64,000 bases of DNA from Salegentibacter echinorum (GTDB taxonomy: Bacteria; Bacteroidota; Bacteroidia; Flavobacteriales; Flavobacteriaceae), in assembly GCF_900129445.1 (NCBI RefSeq), contig NZ_FQVT01000001.1, forward strand, positions 682,001 through 746,000. Direction: 5' to 3'. Position 1 is the stretch's first letter. Each line of letters begins with the position of its first letter. Below, in pieces: positions 60,536-64,000 of the stretch. The notes below the pieces were generated by a model. The model saw only the letters and a program-made list of their open reading frames with translations, did no database searches and was not told the origin of the DNA. Made by a program: the position numbers and the translations under genes.

Positions 60536-61280
60536 GTAATTTCTGAATTGAGTCGCTTAGAAGCGTGTATATTTTCTTTTTATGTCCTGTTAAAAGTTCC
60601 AAATGTGAATGCATTGTAGCCGTATCTGCGCGCACTGATGGACCGGTTTGAGCTTCTCTAGGAGACAAAGTTTCAACTTTAGAGGCCGTTTCTTTAATTA
60701 GAGCTTGCAAAATGCTAAAATCAACCTGATGTTCCCGGCAAATTTCATCTCCAAGGTCATATAAATGATTGCTAAAGTTATTCACAAACACCGCGGCAAG
60801 ATGCAAAGCTTTACGCTGGGTAGAATCAATTTCCCGAACGTCTTGAGATAATTTTAAAGCAAAATCTTTAATTTGATCTAAATTTTCTTCGGAATTTGCT
60901 TCAATACAAATTGGGATTTCGGTAAAATTGACCGCTTTTTCTTTAGAAAAGGTTTGCAAAGGATAAAATACCCCAAAATTTTCGTTTTTATCTAAGGCGT
61001 TTATATGCATGGCTCCCGAAGTATGTAGCACTATACCACTTTTAGTATTGATTTTTTTTGCTATTCCTGGGATAATATCATCCTTTAAAGCCAGAATATA
61101 AAAGTTGGCGGTTTTAAGGTCGTTGAGATTTGTAGTAACTTCGGTAAACTCTTCAAATGCTTTAAGGCTTTGATTATGATGATTATAAACCTGAACGACT
61201 GTTATGTTTTTAGCCGTTTTACAAGCTTTAAACAAGTTTGTCGCGAGGTTTCCCGTGCCTAAAATTACAACTTTTACCAT
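60519..61280 (-). CDS. Rossmann-fold + DUF2520 protein
   Basis: 253 residues. The NAD(P)-binding start is VVILGTGNLATNLFKACK. The C-terminal DUF2520 domain includes KALHLAAVFVNNFSNHLYDLGDEI and SVRADTATMHSHLELLTG. The family resembles 6-phosphogluconate/ketopantoate dehydrogenase-like proteins, but the reaction is unknown. It commonly precedes kdsC in flavobacteria and its frame overlaps kdsC. Confidence 0.9.
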   Translation of the reverse strand: MVKVVILGTGNLATNLFKACKTAKNITVVQVYNHHNQSLKAFEEFTEVTTNLNDLKTANFYILALKDDIIPGIAKKINTKSGIVLHTSGAMHINALDKNENFGVFYPLQTFSKEKAVNFTEIPICIEANSEENLDQIKDFALKLSQDVREIDSTQRKALHLAAVFVNNFSNHLYDLGDEICREHQVDFSILQALIKETASKVETLSPREAQTGPSVRADTATMHSHLELLTGHKKKIYTLLSDSIQKLHGKKL

Positions 61281-61373
61281 GCCGCTAAATTATTAATTTT
61301 TTCCGGCCTTTAAAATTAACGTTTTGGTAATATAAAGAAGCGTTTTTAAGCCTCCCAGATCGTTAATTTTCCT

Positions 61374-61381
61374 TAAATTTG
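61374..61381 (+). promoter_or_regulatory. -7 element for the CcsBA gene
   Basis: TAAATTTG matches TAnnTTTG exactly, 135 bases before the ATG at 61516. The leader (about 130 bases) contains the self-complementary word GCAAAGTGCTTTG near 61434, a small hairpin. Confidence 0.45.
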
Positions 61382-61515
61382 CCGCCGTAAATTAACCTCA
61401 TTTTAAAAGAGGAGAAGTGTTAAATAATAAGCAAAGTGCTTTGTTTAAATTTCAGCTCTCGAGAATTAAATTCAAAGGGATTTATCTTTAAAATGGGCAC
61501 AAAAGTTTTACTTCA

Positions 61516-64000
61516 ATGCAAAATAAAATAGCTTCTGTCATATTTTCTACCCGTATCATGGCAGTTTTGTTTATAGTATTCGCCATTGCCATGGCATTTG
61601 GAACATTCATAGAAAGTTGGTATAGTATAGAAACGGCAAGAGTTCTCATTTATGAAGCCTGGTGGTTTGAGGCAATCATGGTGTTTTTTGTGATTAATTT
61701 TTTAGGAAATATTAAAAGATATAATCTACATAAACGCGAAAAATGGTCTTCACTTTTACTTCACCTCTCTTTTATTCTTATTCTAGTAGGCGCTTTTATT
61801 ACCCGTTATATTAGTTATGAAGGAGCAATGCCTATTAGGGAGGGAGAGACTACAAATGTTATGCTATCCCAAAAAACATTTGTAACCGTTTTTATTGATG
61901 GAGAAATTGAGGGTGAGCCGCGCAGGAGAGTGTTACAGGAGCCTGTATTGTTTGCGACGGAAACTGAGAATGACTACGAGTTGAACACCGATTATAATGG
62001 ACAGCCTGTAAAAATTGAAGCCACCAATTTCATCTATGGTGCGAAAGAAGAATTAGTACCAGCCGAAGATGGTGAAAATCACCTTAAGCTGGTAGAAGCA
62101 GGTGGGGGAGACCGTCATGATCATTACATAAAAGAAGGCGAAGTTCAAAATATTCATAACGTTTTATTTGCATTAAATAAGCCTACAGAAGGCGCCATTA
62201 ATATTAATTATGATGAAGCCAGTGGTGAATACACGATAAATTCTCCTTTTGAAGGAGATTATATGCGAATGGCCGACCAGAAAAAAGGAGCGTTGGTACA
62301 GGATTCTACCCAAAATCTAATGTTGCGTTCACTTTATAATATTGGGGAGATGCAGTTTGTATTCCCAGAGCCCATCGTTAAAGGAAAATATGACGTAATA
62401 AAAACGCCAGAAAAAGCAGATGGACAAAGCGATGCTTTAACCTTAAAAGTTTCTTCGGAAGGGGAGTCTAAAACCATCACCCTAATGGGGGGACAGGGAA
62501 TTGATAGCCAGCCGCAAAAATTAGAACTGGCAGGATTGGAATTTTACTTAAACTACGGAAGCAAAAAAATAGAATTGCCCTTCGCCCTAAAATTAAATGA
62601 TTTTATCGCCGATAAGTATCCCGGGACAGAAAATAGTTACTCCTCATTTAAGAGTAAAGTAGAAATTGTAGAAGAAGGAAAGGAGAACGTGCCTTATGAA
62701 ATTTATATGAATCACGTTTTAGACCATAAGGGCTTTAGGTTTTTCCAGGCCAGCTTTATGCCAGATGAAAAAGGAACCATACTTTCTGTAAACCACGATT
62801 TTTGGGGAACCTGGATTACATATATTGGTTATACTTTACTTTACCTGGGGCTCATGTTAATTTTATTTGATAAAGGTTCACGTTTTGGAGATCTTAAGAG
62901 AAGGTTGGAGAAAGTGAAGGATAAAAAGAAAAAATTAAGTATGGTACTGGTCTTCTTTATGGCAGCCGGTTCTATGTTCGCTCAAACGCCAGATGAATCT
63001 CATCAACATGCTGCTTCAGCTAAAAAACAGGTAGATTCTATAATTAAAAGTAATGCCATAAGCAAGGAACACGCAGCTAAATTTGGTAAGCTGGTAATTC
63101 AAGATGCTAGTGGGCGAATGAAGCCTGCAAATACGTATTCGTCAGAATTATTGAGAAAAATAAGTAAATCTGATACTTATGAAGGTTTAAGTTCAGATCA
63201 AATATTGGTTTCTTTAACTCAAAACCCTATGATTTGGTACAACGTACCTATTATTAAGGTAGAGAAACACAATGATAGTTTACACCATATTTTAAATGTT
63301 AACGAAGGGGAGAAATATCTTACTTTAGCCAGTTTTTTTGATAAAAAAGGTAATTATAAGCTCTCTCCATATCTTGAAAAAGCCTATCAGGCCGCGGTAC
63401 CCAATCAATTTCAGAAAGATTTTATCAATACCGATAAAAAGGTAAATCTTATGTATCGTGCTTTAGAAGGCAAAATACTTCGAATCTTTCCAATTCCCGG
63501 GGACGATAATAATAAGTGGTTGTCTTTTCCAGAATTAGATGAAGGGAATTTTAAGGGTATGGACTCGGTGTACACCAAACAGATATTGCCGTTGTACATG
63601 AGTTCGCTTCAGGAAGCCAATAAAACCGGTGATTATGCCCGGGCCAATGAATTTCTGGAAAGTATAAAAGGTTTTCAGAAGAAATTTGGAGAAGAAGTGA
63701 TGCCTTCCGAAGAAAAAATTAATGCAGAAATCACTTATAATAAATACGACGTTTTCCGAAACCTGTTTTGGATGTATATGGTTGCAGGCCTGGGAATGTT
63801 GGTATTTGTGATTGTAAGGATTTTTAAAGAAAATAAGCTCACAAAATGGCTTGTAAATATAAGTGGTATCATAGTACTGGTACTTTTTGTGGTGCATACC
63901 CTGGGCTTAATCGCCCGGTGGTATATCTCTGGTCATGCCCCCTGGAGTGATGCTTATGAGTCCATGATTTATGTGGCCTGGGCTACGATGTTTTTTGGTC
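61516..64000 (+). CDS. Fused cytochrome c biogenesis protein (ResB/CcsA type), 3' part missing
   Basis: From the ATG at 61516 the frame runs open to the window end (828 codons). The N-terminal ResB-like half has a membrane helix followed by WSSLLLHLSFILILVGAFITRY and a large periplasmic region, ending GFRFFQASFMPDEKGTILSV. The C-terminal CcsA half (membrane spans after ~750) carries the tryptophan-rich WWD-type motif WSDAYESMIYVAWA at the end of the visible sequence. System II cytochrome c maturation: heme delivery and attachment outside the membrane. The 3' end lies beyond the window. Confidence 0.9.
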   Translation, partial: MQNKIASVIFSTRIMAVLFIVFAIAMAFGTFIESWYSIETARVLIYEAWWFEAIMVFFVINFLGNIKRYNLHKREKWSSLLLHLSFILILVGAFITRYISYEGAMPIREGETTNVMLSQKTFVTVFIDGEIEGEPRRRVLQEPVLFATETENDYELNTDYNGQPVKIEATNFIYGAKEELVPAEDGENHLKLVEAGGGDRHDHYIKEGEVQNIHNVLFALNKPTEGAININYDEASGEYTINSPFEGDYMRMADQKKGALVQDSTQNLMLRSLYNIGEMQFVFPEPIVKGKYDVIKTPEKADGQSDALTLKVSSEGESKTITLMGGQGIDSQPQKLELAGLEFYLNYGSKKIELPFALKLNDFIADKYPGTENSYSSFKSKVEIVEEGKENVPYEIYMNHVLDHKGFRFFQASFMPDEKGTILSVNHDFWGTWITYIGYTLLYLGLMLILFDKGSRFGDLKRRLEKVKDKKKKLSMVLVFFMAAGSMFAQTPDESHQHAASAKKQVDSIIKSNAISKEHAAKFGKLVIQDASGRMKPANTYSSELLRKISKSDTYEGLSSDQILVSLTQNPMIWYNVPIIKVEKHNDSLHHILNVNEGEKYLTLASFFDKKGNYKLSPYLEKAYQAAVPNQFQKDFINTDKKVNLMYRALEGKILRIFPIPGDDNNKWLSFPELDEGNFKGMDSVYTKQILPLYMSSLQEANKTGDYARANEFLESIKGFQKKFGEEVMPSEEKINAEITYNKYDVFRNLFWMYMVAGLGMLVFVIVRIFKENKLTKWLVNISGIIVLVLFVVHTLGLIARWYISGHAPWSDAYESMIYVAWATMFFG

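Noticed and set aside
1-64000. tRNA genes, rRNA, CRISPR arrays, insertion sequences, prophage or replication origin
   Set aside because: No cloverleaf with GTTCRANNC-type T-arm in a credible setting, no direct repeats with regular spacers, no transposase or integrase frames and no DnaA-box cluster seen.

Overview
The window comes from a low-GC member of the Flavobacteriaceae (phylum Bacteroidota). The evidence is the TAnnTTTG-type -7 promoter elements, the scarcity of Shine-Dalgarno sequences, the class A RNase P RNA, and family markers such as DUF3822 beside rsmD, DUF2911, a TonB-dependent receptor and many small lipoproteins. Gene content fits a marine or saline, aerobic heterotroph. I cannot fix the genus from this sequence alone.

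Layout. 1-6.7 kb is core: a truncated SLC13-type permease, rnpB, an rsmD/DUF3822 operon, a RecD-like helicase and kdsB. 7.0-9.6 kb is a light-damage operon (SRPBCC protein, SDR, photolyase) behind a 36-bp near-palindrome. 9.8-12.1 kb holds a DUF2911 protein and an ECF sigma factor with a membrane partner. 12.1-20 kb is accessory: small lipoproteins, several of them broken (one amber codon, one gene with two frameshifts, one remnant), then a beta-helix lipoprotein, a DUF4412 protein, an outer-membrane barrel and a DUF4870 protein. 20.4-23 kb has a hemerythrin, arsM-arsR and a membrane protein. 23.0-24.1 kb has no recognised gene but carries a strong terminator and a possible sRNA. 24.1-28.4 kb has MscS flanked by two ferritin-like (DUF2383-type) proteins, then an AraC regulator.

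28.6-39.3 kb has an M24 peptidase, a probable copper-uptake operon (CxGKC protein, OprC/NosA-like receptor, Met/His-rich lipoprotein), cytochrome bd-type oxidase with a methyltransferase, an autoinhibited Fic protein and an aldo/keto reductase. 39.4-48.3 kb contains two sulfur loci: a sterol desaturase-like gene overlapping a CstB-like persulfide dioxygenase/rhodanese, and a YeeE/YedE pair. Both are preceded by an almost identical 19-bp palindrome at the same distance from the -7 element. Between them lies a biotin-dependent acyl-CoA carboxylase operon. 48.4-57.8 kb has a TRIC channel, trxB, a PIG-L/micropeptide/sodium-solute symporter/Gfo-Idh operon, a hemerythrin-PAS protein and a small MscS channel. 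58.0-61.3 kb is a leftward run of Maf, GGGP synthase-like UbiA, SMR exporter, kdsC and DUF2520. The window ends inside a fused CcsBA cytochrome c biogenesis gene.

Several degenerate intergenic repeat families are scattered between genes. I saw no tRNA, rRNA operon, CRISPR array, insertion sequence or prophage. The most notable signals are the paired sulfur operators, two translationally coupled micro-ORFs (35 and 47 codons), the decayed lipoprotein block, the photolyase-operon palindrome, the possible attenuator ahead of the SMR exporter, and the orphan terminator near 23.5 kb.
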